From Eukaryota sp. TZLM1-RC (taxonomy: Eukaryota > Metamonada: BaSk clade), in the NCBI GenBank assembly GCA_040285825.1, contig JAUPSS010000003.1:1-64000 (forward strand): 64,000 nt of DNA. Reading direction: 5' to 3'. Position 1 is the stretch's first letter. Each line of letters begins with the position of its first letter. A program made the position numbers and the translations under genes. The notes beneath the pieces are model-generated. The model made no database searches, was not told the DNA's origin, and worked only from the letters and a program-made list of their open reading frames with translations. Below, piece after piece: positions 23,827-34,211 of the stretch.

Positions 23827-23965
23827 AGCACCACTTGTCTTTCATGACATTTGGTGTGTATTCAAACAATGTTGAATGAATTCTTACAATGTTAAAACAA
23901 GTATTGTTTTTTATTCAACATAAATACAAATGTATATCCAAGAAAAATCTAAAAATCTTTTTCTT
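23827..23965 (+). repeat. direct repeat, copy 1
   Basis: It shares TAGCACCACTTGTCTTT, TGTGTATTCAAA, CAATGTTG and TCTTACAATG in order with 24,272-24,400. The spacing of about 445 bp could represent two LTRs or a locally duplicated unit. Confidence 0.55.
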
Positions 23966-24267
23966 ATGTCAAGTATATTCTAAAAAAGTCAACATTTAAT
24001 TGAAATAAATCAATTGGTGATATTTAGCAATTGACAGAGTTTACACTAATTTCTACATGATTAACATTCTTTTGGTTAATTCATCAACATTTTCAAAATT
24101 TATAAGCGTTATGTCACATTTACACTGATGGTCATGTCATTGCTTGGATATTAATTCCATTATTTGTCAACTTTTTGCAACATTTACATCAATCTATACA
24201 AGATTAATTGCCATTGAAAAATCAAAAACTGAGTGCGCATTTCACAATTGAAAATTTCAAGTTTTTA

Positions 24268-24400
24268 GATAGCACCACTTGTCTTTAATTACACTTGGGT
24301 GTGTATTCAAAACAATGTTGGATGAAGTCTTACAATGATAAACAAATTTTTTCTAATCAACATAAATTCAATGTATATCGAAGAAACAATTTTAAAGCTC
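24268..24400 (+). repeat. direct repeat, copy 2
   Basis: Second copy of the repeat at 23,827-23,965, same orientation, diverged by scattered substitutions and small indels. Confidence 0.55.
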
Positions 24401-24544
24401 AAACTATTGGGCACATTTTCATTTGAAAAACCTCATTCATGAGGAAAAAAACTCGACACTTGACAACAAACTTTTGAATTGTAATTTACATAACATTTGT
24501 TTTACACACCGTTGTATGATATTGTTTCTTCACACTTCTTGTGA

Positions 24545-26480
24545 AAACGTGCCTATGCATATCTGATACAATGCAGGTTTAGATTTTTAAGAATGCTTTT
24601 CAATTCTGTATCTCGTTCTTCCATTTTTACCTTTGCTGCAAAGCATTTTCCTGAAGTTGAGCCTTTTTCTATTCATTTTTATGGAAAATCATCCACATTG
24701 GTCTATGAAAACTTTGACCTGCTTTCGTCTTCAGGTGTTAAACAAGGTGATCCACTAGGTCCTTTTTTTCTTTTTGTCTGGCAATTCATCCATTAATGTG
24801 CGAATTAAAAGAAAAATTCCCAGAAATAGATATTGTAGCATATATGGATGACATTTCTTTAATTGCTCCTATTACAATTCTGAAACAAATAGCAACTTTT
24901 ATTCAACAGCGTTATGAAGATATTGGTCTCTCATTGAATATCTCCAAATGTTTGATTATTGGCCATGAACCAATTGATTTTTCCATTAATCACGTCAATG
25001 TCCCCTTCATCAATTACGATCACTCTGGTTTTCGTTTTTTTGGGGTTGTTATTTCGGAAATACTGATGATGTCAAAAGCCAACTTTCGAATTTGTTGACT
25101 CAATTTGGAAATGAATTAGAATCAGTTGAAAATTTAAATATTGAAAAACATTTGAAATTGTTTTTCTAAAAATTTGTTATTCTGGAAAGTTTACTCATAT
25201 TTTGAGATCACCATCACCATTAATTACTTTGGAATTTTGTCGTATTTTTAATGAACAAAGGACCAATTTTTTGGAAAAATTATTAGAAATTGATGCATCT
25301 GAATAACGAAGCCACATTTTTTGCAGTACAGATTTTGGTGGTGTTGATCTTCAAGAATCAAACTAATTTTTAAAGCTGCATTTAATGGTGGTGGTGACAA
25401 TTTTATCTTTGAATTTGTGAATCGCTTTCCAGAAAAATTGATCTCATTGAAAACTGTGCCAGCCTTAATCTTAATTCTTTGCAACAGAAAATTGAAACTC
25501 TTTCACCAAATATCTGGTTTGAATGTTTTCCCTCTGATTCTGTGGAACTTCCTTCAAGAAGCTTGCTCTCCTTACCACTGAGTTTTGCACATTTTATTGT
25601 ACGTCTTAGCTTGGCTGAAGAAAAAAATACCGCTTTTGCAAACTTTTTGATTGACCTTGAAGACAGTTGCTCAAGTTGCCTAATCTCCCAAGTTCCCCAA
25701 CATTTATGGCCTTCTACTCAATGATCATCAATGGACCACTGCTATGAGAATGAGATGTTTCTTATGGCCTTGTTCGATACCAAATGATTTATTTTGTCGC
25801 TGCAAGAATGTGGTTACACTTTCCGATATTGGAATCTGCAAATGTTTTTATAACTTATCGCTCAATTGTTCATGATTCAGTTCGTGATCAATTTTATGCT
25901 ATGTGCAAAAGTTTCAATATAGAGTTTTTTATTGAACCGTTAGTTAATAAGCTATCCTCAGATCAAACTGATGATTTTTTTTGTAAAAGAAGAGCAGATT
26001 TAGTAGCTCCAGGGATCGATGGTGTTCCCAACGTTGTGGATGTTGTCTCAGTAGATGTCTGCAAAAATTCTGCTGCTCGTTTGGTGTATTTTGCTGATTC
26101 GCCATATTTTAACGCCGAAAAACGGAAAACAAAAAAATACGAAACACCATTGGCACAACTAGGTAGAGTCGAACATGTGAAATATCAGTTTGTGCCGTTT
26201 GCAATTTCTCTCTTTGGCAATATTGGACCTTCAGGGTTACACTTTTTTGAATACTTCAAAAAAATTTTACTGAATAGATCTCGTAAAAAAAATGAATTCC
26301 ACTTTCTGGTTAAAAAGAATTGTTTTTTGCATTTTCAAGTCTATACCAACAATGATTTCTAAAGCTCTTTTAGCTAATTGTGTAGAATATGAACGAAATT
26401 CTGTGAGTAGGTTTAGTAATAATGATGCTTGTTTGGAGGATATTGAATATTAGACAGAATTTTAGTTCAATAAAAATACA
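24545..26480 (+). mobile_element. RLE-type non-LTR retrotransposon, 3' half (copy C)
   Basis: Starts inside the reverse transcriptase (SSSGVKQGDPLGPF near 24,735; AYMDDISLIAP near 24,840; SLNISKCLIIGHEP). The thumb region continues to about 25,780. A Cys-rich stretch follows, then the longest C-terminal open frame of the family (25,784-26,362). That frame holds the restriction-like endonuclease motif: RRADLVAPGIDG, then VVDVVSVDVC, then a downstream KTKKYE, in the D...D...K/Y spacing of PD-(D/E)XK enzymes. The 3' end is AT-rich with AATAAAAAT near 26,470. It lies within the span of the minus-strand Ty3 element, so it probably inserted there. Confidence 0.8.
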
Positions 26481-26512
26481 GTTTACAAAAAAACAAATTA
26501 CTGGGATGTAAA

Positions 26513-26730
26513 ATGTTCCAACTTCCTGATCATGTTTATCTTAGTCCACATTATGGCGGTTTAGCTTGGACAAAGGGCTCTATTCTTACTTCATGTGCTT
26601 TTACTGGTGGATGTAGAAATGCAATATTTGAGTTTTCTGAAAAATTTGCCTATTGGGAAGATTCATTAATGACCACGCAAAGTTCTATTATTGTTGTATT
26701 AAATGAATTTCAAAAATCGATGTAGAAAGA
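26513..26730 (+). mobile_element. short internal fragment of RLE-type non-LTR element
   Basis: A 70-codon open stretch (YGGLAWTKGSILTSCAFTGG; NAIFEFSEKF) lines up with the thumb/linker region of copies A and C (AFLGGGKNFIYEFSRRF in A; AFNGGGDNFIFEFVNRF in C). It is a separate, better preserved fragment immediately after the 3' end of copy C. Confidence 0.6.
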
Positions 26731-26739
26731 TGGAATCGA

Positions 26740-27115
26740 TCTTTTCCCCAATCACTGAATGTAATCGTGACGCCGCAAGGTCGTGTGTGCTTAATCCAAT
26801 ACCTGTTTGATAAGATGTCGACTCTCTCATTAAGATTGAAGTTTCAGATGGTTGAATAGCAAGAAAATACGTAGGAATGTCCTGTTGACTTAGTTTAAGT
26901 AGTTGATCGAGCTAGAGTTTATGGTGAGGTTTCGGTTCTTCTTGAATATTTAGTTGAATTGAATGCCTAAAAGGTCTAATTCTTTGAAATGACGTATATT
27001 CAATTCGCTCTTTGCTCTCTTCCTTTAACAGTGTGGCGAGCAGCGCTTTTGACTCTGGACGTATGACAAGAGGTTTATCCTGTAAAAATTCGGCCGTTGT
27101 CACGGCTGTGTTAGC
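26740..27115 (-). pseudogene. probable Gag remnant of the minus-strand Ty3 element
   Basis: The minus-strand frame 26,912-27,103 continues in the same frame past one stop toward 26,740. It is polar and lysine/glutamate-rich (ESKALLATLLKEESKERIEY). Its place, downstream of the right-hand LTR (27,489-27,638) and upstream of the Pol fragments on the same strand, fits Gag, but there is no diagnostic motif. About 370 bp of LTR-proximal leader (27,116-27,488) separates it from the LTR. Confidence 0.35.
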
Positions 27116-27488
27116 CGTTGAGTGGGCGTTTTGGTTGGGTGGGGTAACTTCCTAATGAGTTGGATCAGGAGTGGTGTTCTAACCCGAACTCGCGTATCGT
27201 GGAGGGAGACGAGGATCTCCCCTCGTATGTGAAGAAGTGGGTGTTGATCCGAACTCGTTTGATCTTAAGTGAGGTGTAAAACACCCCCACTCGTTTGAGG
27301 AACAGTGGGATGGGTTACATTCAAACTCATTTCTTTATTTGAATTGCTTATTGTACTCAAAATTGTGTTGAGAGGAGGGTGAGAAGGGTCTCCTTTGGAA
27401 GATGTCTGGCATTATTCAGACATCTTGTGACTGTTTACAGCGCTGTTACTTTCACATGTTAGAAGTGCCTGGTACGCACAATAAGTAT

Positions 27489-27638
27489 TGTTGCCGAGAG
27501 GCATATTCATATTTGCTAGCTGTAAGATATGGGTTAAAATTTAACCCATATCTTACCGTTAAATGAGGCTGGTTAGGCTAAAAATAATTTTACATTAACC
27601 TATATAAACTAAGCTACTAAGCAATGAAAAACCTACAA
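27489..27638 (-). repeat. LTR-like repeat (5' LTR of minus-strand Ty3 element)
   Basis: Begins TGTTGCCGAGAGGCAT, matching TGTTGCTGAAAGGCAT at 19,904, and ends in ACCTACA. It shares GGTTAGG-TAAA-ATAATTTTA in the middle with both other LTR copies. It carries a 35-bp palindrome not present in the 19.9-kb copy, so the LTRs are old and diverged. No clear primer-binding site was found next to it. Confidence 0.5.
27522..27556. repeat. 35-bp near-perfect palindrome
   Basis: Arms GTAAGATATGGGTTAAA and its complement meet at a central A/T, giving a self-complementary 35-mer inside the LTR-like repeat. Confidence 0.9.
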
Positions 27639-27639
27639 A

Positions 27640-28960
27640 TGCTTTCATTGCAATATAACTTATTTTTGAAATACTTGCCTGAATTATTACCTTATTTTCA
27701 AACGACATATTGCTCCGACAATTAGTCTTGTTCATTTATATTGTAGACTTCACCAGTGATGTCCTTATAAGAGTCGGTGAGTTTCAATAAATGAATTTCA
27801 ATTTTGATCGTTATGACACACAAGACATCACATTTGAAGAAAGTGTATACGAATATTCAATTAATTCACAAGCTGTACCATAATTGAACACTATAATCAT
27901 AACATGGATAAAGAACAAAGAACAAAACAAGATTAAGAATGTTCATTGTGATAAAAATGTTTTCCGGTCATAGAAAATCTTATTCGATGGTATTTTGTAC
28001 TGAACAAAGAATCACAACTATGATGACTTGCCATTTGGATGTGAAAACTGATAAGAATTCTGAAATTGCGTGTTGGTTGTATTCGTAATTGTCAGCACAA
28101 CAGACACCAATTACCATTTATCATTTATATAATGGAATGTTACACCAATATAGAGTGTTGGAACAAAACTCATCCATAGGTCTAGAAAGAGCGATAGCTT
28201 GACTTGCAAAGTCCTTAAAACTTCATATTTGTCGGAACAATTTCGAAAACATGCAGTACTTGTCTTTTGACAGCATAACTTGATGATAATTTTCCTATCG
28301 CGTAATTATCTAATTAAGTTCAGAAATGCTTTACTTAGAATAAGGGAAAAAGGTAAATCTGATTCGACAGTAAGGTTCACATTAAGTGCCAGAATTGTAT
28401 CCGTTTCATTGTCAAAGATAATAGATTTAGTAGAAGGCAATAAGAGGCGGAGGACATAATGGAAGGTTGTCTAGAATCTTTAATTCTTGTTTAGTGAACT
28501 GATTGGCAGGCTGGTTACAAACATGGCGCACTAGCGTGATATCACCAGTTTTGGTGCTGTAAGTAGTACTGAGTTTCAAACCTCAAGTGTCATTACATCG
28601 AATTGTTCTATTGGTAAGATTTGTAAAATACTTCCGTATCCAAAATTTGCCAGAGTTATTGGATTTTACAAAAACTGAGGAGGTTGGAGATAAAACTTTC
28701 AAGAGTGTACTTTATGGTAGTTCAAAATATCAGTCTTCGATTATAAGTTCATCATTATAGATTTCAAATGACATAGGAATACTTTATTGGAAAGTGGACT
28801 TAATGATAATTCAGGGTATGAGTCTTCGATTGTATAGACCACACGTTCATCATCAAGGATGTCAAACGGTGTAGATGTTGTGTCACTCATTGCAAGTGTG
28901 AAGTCAATATTGGAAGAAAATCACCCCTATCAAATTCATTTTGCAAACTTCACTTTTTTA
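27640..28960. other. AT-rich region without recognised genes
   Basis: All frames are closed by frequent stops. It holds one copy of a conserved motif (27,744-27,791; TAGACTTCACCAGTGATG...GTGAGTTTCAATAAA), seen again at 29,556 and 57,919, and a local near-repeat (CAGTCTTCGATTATAAG near 28,731; GAGTCTTCGATTGTATAG near 28,821). Confidence 0.45.
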
Positions 28961-28969
28961 TAATTTTTT

Positions 28970-29602
28970 ATGATTTTTTTTATTTCATATTATGCTTCTT
29001 ATGAGCAACGACACAATGTTCAACAAATTGCTATAATGGTATCAACAAAAAAACAAAATGCTGAAATACAATATGCAACAAATGTTAATGAATTTGAACA
29101 CGAACCGAAGCGAAGTTTGATCAATCCTACGAATTACAAGTCACTGTTGGTTCCCGCTGCAGCGACCAAAGGAAATGCTTTTTTAAATAACAAAAACCAA
29201 TTTTAAACCATTACCGCATCATCATACGTGATTTGATGTTCCAACATTGAACATCCAACATCACTTCAAGTTTATAGACTCGAGAAACAATGATGTTGTT
29301 TATTGTACCGCATTAGCAGTTTGGTTCGGTGGTGAAACTTCGTCTGTCCAAGTTGCTGACGTCCAAAGCACTGAGGCTTATCAAAAATAAATGCGTTTCA
29401 TTGGTCTTAGAACTACCAGATAACGGAAGGTGACTTCTATTTCTGAATCTAAGACTAATTCCGTTGGAGTTAAATCTTGTAGCTTTCACTGGAGCTCTAA
29501 GAGATGGAAAAAGTAATGTTGTTTTGTGAACAATTATTTGGTACATTTTATAGGATAGACTTCACTAGTGATGGCCTTTGTATGCCAGTGAAATTAAATA
29601 AA
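28970..29602 (+). pseudogene. member of an unknown repeated protein family (copy X1)
   Basis: The open stretch 28,970-29,206 is followed by plus-strand readings FKFIDSRNN, VWFGGETSSVQVAD and QSTEAYQK around 29,265-29,390, then RTTR-RKVTS and KTNSVGVKSCSFHWS to about 29,515. Matching text occurs at 57,765-57,895 (CTTRKRKVNSNSKCKTNS) and, on the minus strand, at 58,300-58,180 (FNFIDSNINKVPYCTAVWYG). A conserved 3' motif with the 10-bp palindrome TCACTAGTGA and an AATAAA-like signal ends the unit at 29,556-29,602. The family is unknown to me; a repeated, mobile or multigene origin is inferred from copy number. Confidence 0.45.
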
Positions 29603-29714
29603 AATCTCTTTTTCCTGTTTTCATGTCACTAACGCAGCATCATTTTGAAACTTCTTATGATGGGGAAGACGACATCAAAAGGCAAAGTGATCCACATAGA
29701 CTAGGAATGGATAC

Positions 29715-30118
29715 TTAAATCAAGATTAACAATGACTGATTAGTATTGTGATGTTGTCTTTTACGAGTTTCTACAAGTTGCAAAGTTGCTATCCTTGAAT
29801 GCCGAATTGCATACTCATTATGTCCCTTGTCCATTTGCATTCTCCGTACATGGTTCCCTTGGACCACTTGCTTTATCTTTCTTGAATGATTTTGTTGAAA
29901 TCCTGAAACACTGAACAGGAAGAGTTTTTGACAAGACGTTTTGGCAGAACAGAATTGTATTTGCAATCTTTAAAGGTGTCGTATCCTGGTTATCTTCTGT
30001 TATGTTATCTCTTGGTCGGTTCTATGAAAGAAAAGCTTCCAGTCAATTCTTTCTGGCTGATTTGGGGTATGAAGATATAGAATTTTAAGGTTTGTTGTTT
30101 AGTTTTTCGTTGGAATAA
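29715..30118 (+). mobile_element. C-terminal fragment of RLE-type non-LTR element (copy G)
   Basis: Plus-strand readings CPFAFSVHGSLGPLALSFLN, GRVFDKTFWQNRIVFAIFKG and LSLGRFYERKASSQFF match the extreme C-terminus of the other copies (for example WQNRIVVAIYK at 46,130). It ends in an AATAAATAAA-containing 3' UTR near 30,115, about 200 bp before SMC1 begins. Confidence 0.7.
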
Positions 30119-30317
30119 ATAAATTTGTAAAAAACAGTTTCTACAGTATAAAAAATATGATTAATGTACTTTCAGTGTCATTGCTTCAATCATAGTACAT
30201 ATAGATACAAGGATTTAACTTGAAATGAAAAATCTCAAAGTTAATTGAGCACTTCATATTTTAGTGAAGCCGAAGAGTAATTGAAAATCAATTTTGCCTT
30301 CATTATTGTCATTCTTA

Positions 30318-33300
30318 ATGGAGGAAAACATCTATCTTCATCGTTTGATTCTTCAAAACTTCAAGTCTTATGGTGAAACTCATGTTGTTGGACCATTCAA
30401 GCAGTTTTCATCCGTCATTGGACCGGTATGCTCTTTCATTTATTTTTATCATAGAATGGTTCTGGAAAGTCCAATCTTCTTGATGCTATCTCTTTTGTTC
30501 TAGGCATACGTGCCTCTGAACTAAGAGGAAATGCCCTTCAAGATCTTATTCATCGCAAAGAAGGTGAGCAATCTGTTTCATCTTCTGCCTCTGTTACTCT
30601 GGTGCTTGTTTCTGGTACTTCTCTTACGAACCACGTTTACTCTCCTGCATCTGCCCTCCATCACCACCCCAATGAGTTTCACTTCCGTAGAACTATTGCC
30701 TTCAATGGTAAGTCTGAATATTCTATAGATGCCAAAGTTGTTTCCTTCTCAGATTACTCCTCTTTTCTTTCCCGGTTCAACATTCTAACCAAAGCTCGGA
30801 ACTTCCTAGTCTACCAAGGGGATGTTATGTCCATGGCACAAAAGTCTCCTTCAGAGCTAACCCATTTGATTGAACAAGTTTCAGGTTCTTGTGATATGGC
30901 GGATGATTATGTAAAGGCGAAAAATGCAAAAGAAGATGCTGAGAGAGAAAGTTTTTATGTTCTTAAAAGACACCGTGCACTTGTTCACGAAAGAAAGCAG
31001 TTTATGCAACAAAAAGAAGAAGCTCAAAAATGGAAGAATTTGGAAGACCAATCAGATCTGATTAAGCAAAAAATGATGCTTTTTCAAATCTATCATTTGG
31101 AACAAGATATTGCTGAAAACAAAGAAAAACTAAAGCAAATAGACATTGATGAACAACAAACCATTTTTCGGAAAAATGCCTGTCAATCCAAGTCAAAGGA
31201 AACAAAAAGAAGGCTTGCTAAATTAAACAGAAAAATAGCTGAATCTGAACGCAAGATTGAAAACCTTAATATCAAATTAAGAAAAACCAAACCAAATCTA
31301 ATTAGGGCAAAAGAAGCAGTAAAATATGCAGAAAGAAAAGTTAAAAATTCCAAAGATAACAAAACTCAGTTGGAATTAAATTTAAAAGAAAGAAGAACTG
31401 CAGTGGAAAAACTACATCGTGAGTTGGAGAAAATTGAACAAGAATTAGCTGAAACTGATGCTCAACAAGCCGATCTTGTTCAACTTTCTCTGTCCGACAC
31501 TCAAGAATTAGCAAGAACCGATCCCGCTCTGAGAGGAATTACCGATGATGATTTAAGAAAGTTCAACTCAAAAAAAGAAGAAGTTTCTCAAAAAACAATG
31601 CATATTGCTTTGGAGGCCAACAATATTAAGAAGGCCATGGATACCTTTCAATCTGAACTGGACAATTTACAAATGAAAGAGAATCATTTGAATAATAGAA
31701 AATCTGAGGTAGAAATCAATAAACAAAAACTGGAAACCAGCAAGGAAGATTTGCTTCGAAAATTGAACCATTCTGATGAATCTTTACAACAAATAGAACA
31801 AAGGATCAAAAATGGACATTCTGAACGATCAAATTTACAAGAAGAGATCTCAAAAACTGAATTAGAACTTTCTCGTTGGAACCACAAACTTGCAGACCTA
31901 GATGCTGATCACCGTCAAGCCAGAAGAGTATCTCAAGCTCAAGAAACCATCTCAACTCTACAAGGCCTATTGTCTGGGGTGTTTGGCTCAATCCATGAAC
32001 TTATTACCCCTATTGACAAGAAATTTACTCTTGCGTGCACTGTTGCTTTGGGTAAACACTTCGATTCTATAGTGGTTGATAGTCAGCGAACTGCGGTTGA
32101 GTGTATCAGGTATTTGAAGGAGCAAATGAAGCCACCAATGACTTTCATTCCTTTGGATAGAATATCTCCTCCTGCAATCGACCATTCTCTCAGAAGTTTG
32201 GGACCTAATGTGAACCTTTGTTATGATTTATTAAACTTTGATCGGAAGTTCTCCTCAGCTGTCCAGTTTGTTGTCGAGAATACACTAATTGTGGACAACT
32301 ATCAAGCTGCGGTACGTTTGCAATCCGAAATGATCCACAAAAAGAAAATTGTTACTTTGGATGGTTCATTATTTTCTAAGAATGGATTTATTACCGGGGG
32401 ATCTGCTGAAAGTTTCAATCAGAAAGCCAATACATGGAATTTAAAAGAAATCCAAGGAATTAAAAAACAAATAGAATATTTTTCTAAAAAATTGCAAGAA
32501 TTGTACAGACAACAAAGAAATTTTTCTTCTTTTGATAACAGCAACCTTATTGGGGAACGTGCAAGGGTCATGCAAATCAAAAGAAATTTATCAGCCGAAA
32601 TCAAAATAATTGATGATAAGTTGCAGCAAGCTTCAACCAATTTAGCTAACGTCACCAAGGAACTCACCCAAGCTGAAACAATCAAACAAGAAATTTTGGA
32701 TCATTATGATTCAAAGAAGGAACTACATTCAGCTGTAATGAGGAAGGTCCTTTCAACAGAGGCGGCAGTATTTTGCCTACCAATAGCTGTTGTTAGGGGT
32801 TTGCGGGCTGCTGAAGACCTTAAGGTCAACATGTCACGTGATCTTAGTTCAAAAAGGTCAGGACTTGAGGAGAAAAAGACGAGAATTGCACAACGACTTC
32901 GATATGAAGAAGCCAGAACAAGTGAGTCAAATCTTTTGCACATTGAACAACAATTACGTAACGATGAACTTGAATTGGAAAGAGTCAAAAGTCAATTGAA
33001 TTCAATAGAATCTAATGATAAAGATCAAGTTGATATTGTTAAAACTTACGAGGAAGAACTGTTCAAGCATCGTGATCTCCAAACAACTGCTAATACCGAA
33101 TCCTTAGAATTAATTGAAGAGGAAAGAAAATGTGCAGAGGTGTTAACCAAAATTTCAAGTTCAAAGGGTCGAACTTCATCATTGATTACATCTTTAACTG
33201 ATCAAAGGTCTGATATCTTGTTTCAAGTTGCTACACACGGAATTGTGCTGGATTTGATTGATGGAAGTCATTGGACAGGAGTTTCACTTACAAATGATGA

Positions 33301-34177
33301 AGATTTTGGTCTCTCTCAGCTTCCTTCAAGTTCTAACGTCACTTCAAGTGCTGCTGTACCTTTAGGTTCTCTTAATTTTGGACTGCTAGAGGAAGTGTTG
33401 AAAAAAAGACCTCAAAGTAAGAAACAAATGGAGAAAACTTTGGACAAATTCAGACAGGAAATTCATAATTTAACTTCTGAAATGGAAAAGTTGGCCCCTA
33501 ATATGAGAGCCAAGGACAAATTGACTGACCTAAAAAATAGAGTCAAGGAAGTTGAAGTTGAAGTTAAAGCGGTTTCTGAAAAAACAAGAAAAGCAAATGA
33601 AGATTTTAAATTAATTTCTCAAGGAAGGAACCAGTTGTTTATGGAGGCTTTTGAATTTATTGCTCAAGCTGTGGATGAATGCTATCAGAAATTAACTTTA
33701 AGGCCTAATGATATCTATGGGCGAGCCTATTTAACCTTAGAAAACAACCAAATTCCCTTTGAAGGAGGAGTTAAGTTTAATGCAATGCCTCCTTTGAAAA
33801 GATTTAGAGATATTGACCAGCTTTCTGGCGGGGAAAAAAGTCTTGCTGCATTGGCTCTACTCTTTGCCATACATTCCTACAAACCGTCACCTTTTATTGT
33901 TTTGGATGAGGTAGATGCCGCTCTTGACAAGGGAAATGTTGCACGTTTGGCCAACTTCATTGCTTTTCAAACAAGAAATAATAAGTTTCAAGCCGTGGTA
34001 ATATCTCTCAAAGATACGTTTTTCCAACACTCCAATAGTTTAGTTGGTGTTTATAAAGATTTACAAGGCCAGACCTCAAGAATTTTAAGTTTATCATTAG
34101 ATGGTTTTCCCAGCACAATTCAAGAAGTTCCGGCAGTTGAAACTAATCAAGTAGATGATGATTTGTTTAATTACTAG
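30318..34177 (+). CDS. SMC1: cohesin subunit SMC1
   Basis: Structural maintenance of chromosomes ATPase, the SMC1 partner of SMC3 in nuclear cohesin, which holds sister chromatids. Exon 1 is 30,318-30,425 and exon 2 is 30,455-34,177, giving about 1,276 residues, the usual SMC1 length. Walker A GPNGSGKSN spans residues 35-43 and is formed across the intron. The SMC1-specific KARNFLVYQGDV (about residue 145) is present. Coiled coils flank a hinge at about 540-690 (ITPIDKKFTLA; FITGGSAES). Signature LSGGEKS is near 1157 and Walker B PFIVLDEVDAALD near 1182. SMC1, not SMC3, is favoured by LFAIHSYKP and AVVISLKDTFF near the C-terminus. ATG 30,318 begins the conserved N-terminus (IYLHRLILQNFKSYGE). 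Uninterrupted and probably functional. Confidence 0.95.
30426..30454 (+). other. 29-nt spliceosomal intron in SMC1
   Basis: It starts GTATGC and ends ATCATAG; removal joins the codon for Pro to the codon for Asn and restores GPNGSGKS. Phase 0. This is the only intron supported by a conserved protein in the window. Confidence 0.9.
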
Positions 34178-34211
34178 CTTTTGTTTATAAAAAAGTTATT
34201 TAAAAGTACAA
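34178..34211. terminator. 34-bp shared 3' intergenic spacer of convergent genes
   Basis: SMC1 stops at TAG 34,177 and IFT52 stops at TAA 34,212 on the other strand. The A/T-rich spacer must provide 3'-end signals for both, or the transcripts overlap. The spacer itself has TATAAAAAA on the plus strand. Plus-strand TTATTTATT at 34,213-34,221, just inside IFT52, supplies AATAAATAA on the minus strand. Confidence 0.6.

Larger units (their letters stand above)
23280..24540. other. AT-rich spacer holding a direct repeat pair
   Basis: No coding sequence recognised. A segment of about 130 bp beginning near 23,827 (ATAGCACCACTTGTCTTT, then GGTGTGTATTCAAA, CAATGTTG, TCTTACAATG) recurs near 24,272 with roughly 85 percent identity by eye. 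See the repeat entries. Confidence 0.5.

Noticed and set aside
27120-27480. GC-rich block with repeated CGAACTCG as a small satellite
   Set aside because: The short motifs (CCGAACTCG, CCCACTCG) recur irregularly over 150 bp without a constant unit. It is more simply the leader between LTR and Gag of the minus-strand Ty3 element.
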